A stretch of 64,000 bases of DNA from Membranipora membranacea (taxonomy: Eukaryota; Bryozoa; Gymnolaemata; Cheilostomatida; Membraniporidae). The translations under genes were made by a program, and so were the position numbers. The stretch spans positions 25,356,001 to 25,420,000 of the forward strand of contig OU612065.1 in NCBI GenBank assembly GCA_914767715.1, given 5' to 3'. Numbering within the stretch: the first letter of the stretch is position 1; each line of letters starts with the position of its first letter. The notes beneath the pieces were generated by a model. The model did no database searches. It saw nothing but the letters and a program-made list of their open reading frames with translations, and was not told where the DNA came from. This document shows positions 62,501 through 64,000 of the stretch, piece by piece.

Positions 62501-64000
62501 TAAAATAGACCAAATGCAAATACCATACAGATTCAAACGGACCATTATCCTCCCTCATTTAACATTTCAGATTCCTTACAAATGTTTTGAAAGAATATCA
62601 CAGGATGCGCTTGGTAGGTATTCGACTGAGACGCCAAGAAGAGGACAGATATCTTATGGCCCTAAAAGACATGACTGTTGAAAGTGATGGCAACTGGGGA
62701 CAACCATAGAGCTATTTTACATTAATAACTGATAACTGAATAATGAGGAAAACAGATGATCTGTAACATAGTGATTAACTGAATGGACATCAGGGGCCAA
62801 TGCGTCACACCTTCATATCATTTTCAAATTAACTACAACTATAATTTCAGTGATACATGATACTCCAAATAATGTTTCCCCTATTCTCTATAGTACTAAC
62901 GGCATTATTCCAAATAAACAATACACATACCGATACTCCGGTGCTGTGATGATGAGTGTCTGTTAGTGATTGACTAGGCTTATAATCCATAGTATAATCT
63001 TTACTTGGCTCATCCAGTCTTGTGTCCATGTCTTTGTATGTCTCTTCTTCCACTTCTATTTCACCTTTGTGTGTCATCTTACGCAAAGTTGCCTTCATCG
63101 TTGCCTTGCGCTCCTCTTCCGCTTTAATCTTTTCTAGTTCCTATAAAGACATCTCAAGATTATAAGCCTGGCTGTTAACAGTGCCTAATGGGGAACAAAG
63201 GACTGAAAAAGGAAAACTTGATACAGTGCAATGGTATCCTACAGTAGCAGATTTTCCTTTTTTTCATATTAATAAAGAAATCACACAAGTAAACGATGCA
63301 TTATGTGACACATCGACTTTTTCCAATCTACCTTAGAGGAGTAAATGTTAGCAAGTGGTTTGTCTAGCTAGTATTAAATTATGGCCAATCGAGGCAGGTG
63401 GCTATATAAAGTAAACAGGGTAGGCAAATGAAGTCAGCTTAAAATCATTGTGACTTTCCTTGCAATTTCAGGGGACATTTTACTCATTTCACTTTTGATA
63501 AGAGGAGGAAAATAATACAGTCTAACATTCAAATTTTTCATCCATGTAATGCTCATCAATACCTAGTCTGAGCCCCCCAGACTTTTGCCCCTCGCCCGCT
63601 TGCTATTCACTGCCAGGCGATTAGTGCTTATATTAGTAACTATATTGCTCCAGGTTTGAGAGTTTTCGAGTCAGACTCTGGGAAAAGTAGTCTCATGTTT
63701 GGGAAATACCCATGAGCAGAGATATTCACTGCCAAGTAGTGAATAGAATGTCAGCCAGAATTTCTTTTATTTTGAATAAGGGCGGTCATTCATGACATTG
63801 ACAAAAGGGCATACAATGTGTATTATTGGACCCTAGGCTATATGAAGTAAGATTAATGTAGAAGTAATGAGAGGAAAAATCCAAGCAAATCCTGCAAAGT
63901 GCATATACTAATCAATACCATAACAGTCCTACTGTAAATCATTTTTGTCATCTTGACAGCTTGACTTACAGATTGCATTTCTTTATCTCTCCACTGTTGT
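56524..64000 (-). CDS. DIDO1: DIDO1/PPS-like SPOC-domain protein, 3' part of gene
   Basis: Chromatin and RNA-processing regulator of the DIDO1/PHF3/PPS family. Exons in transcription order: 63970-64000 (cut by the edge), 62931-63140, 62248-62499, 61010-61244, 60519-60643, 60126-60215, 59485-59680, 58836-59078, 58251-58412, 57754-57899, 56524-57486; all phases agree. QQWRDKEMQ at the edge resembles the end of the TFIIS central domain, so that domain and any PHD finger lie to the right. Seen next: SLDTTSQHDAHLFDSNCKICTG, close to DIDO1 (TAEHRTHLFDLNCKICTG); a Glu/Ala-rich coiled coil; the SPOC domain (AWKGFIDVPEVAKFF, DLPDCLHVVGRIHPSQVW, YLSEKKRFGVVGNGASIIKD, RPNMLVGLIVRTKQK). Then come an acidic region with repeated (D/E)PYDP motifs and a last exon with a short coiled coil (MTEQQLALKALTEQ) and an RGG-, Asn- and Pro-rich tail. 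SPOC domains of this family bind the phosphorylated RNA polymerase II tail. Domain order fits DIDO1 better than PHF3. Confidence 0.92.
56750..56830 (-). repeat. Three in-frame 27-bp repeats in the DIDO-like last exon
   Basis: Units start at 56750, 56777 and 56804, exactly 27 bp apart. On the coding strand they give nine-residue units of the type NRGGxxFQN (GFQN, DFQN, EFQN). Human DIDO1 has an analogous but different C-terminal run of Gly/Arg/Pro/Phe units. Confidence 0.9.
60828..60855. repeat. Hairpin with ACCAAGGAGT arms
   Basis: Perfect 10-bp arms ACCAAGGAGT/ACTCCTTGGT (60828-60837, 60846-60855) in a DIDO-like intron. Related half or whole palindromes occur near 38741, 41272-41294 and 50262-50280. 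Confidence 0.55.

Overview
The window is nuclear DNA from an intron-rich invertebrate animal. It is AT-rich (roughly 38% GC by eye). Six of its seven recognisable protein genes are cut into many short exons (mostly 60-250 bp) by GT-AG introns of about 200-4000 bp, littered with short palindromic DNA elements and one tRNA-derived SINE. The proteins are clear animal orthologues but well diverged. The POU homeodomain in particular is further from vertebrate Oct proteins than I would expect for a slowly evolving bilaterian. I favour a sponge or another early-branching marine animal, but the sequence does not prove this.

Layout: (1) 374-12610 (+), the 3' two thirds of an AGAP-type ArfGAP (PH, ArfGAP, ankyrin repeats); its GTPase exons lie left of the window. 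(2) 14477-21121 (-), a PAR/HLF/NFIL3-like bZIP factor with a second, internal first exon at 15095-15221. (3) 24583-32055 (-), TBC1D22, a Rab-GAP, complete in 12 exons. (4) 32506-44704 (+), ceramide kinase CERK, complete in 12 exons, head-to-head with TBC1D22 across only 450 bp. (5) 47279-48829 (+), a UDP-glycosyltransferase with an intronless coding region. (6) 52204-55864 (+), a POU homeobox gene resembling Oct/POU2F, 7 coding exons. (7) 56524-64000 (-), a DIDO1/PPS-like SPOC-domain gene, convergent with the POU gene and cut by the right edge, so its PHD and most of its TFIIS-like region are missing.

These are ordinary animal genes and not an operon. The main relationship between neighbours is the divergent CERK/TBC1D22 pair. 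The same two genes lie divergently side by side in humans, so this looks like very old microsynteny around a possible shared promoter. Exon joins were worked out by hand from splice sites, reading phase and family similarity. All phases agree through every gene; the one ambiguous join is TBC1D22 exon 1 to exon 2.

I found no prokaryotic system, CRISPR array, rRNA gene or functional tRNA gene. The most interesting items are the divergent gene pair, a TBC1D22 exon that can be spliced in two reading frames, the internal first exon of the bZIP gene, a mixed-class POU protein, repeated (D/E)PYDP motifs on the exons of the DIDO-like gene, and several small families of terminal-inverted-repeat elements with visible target-site duplications.
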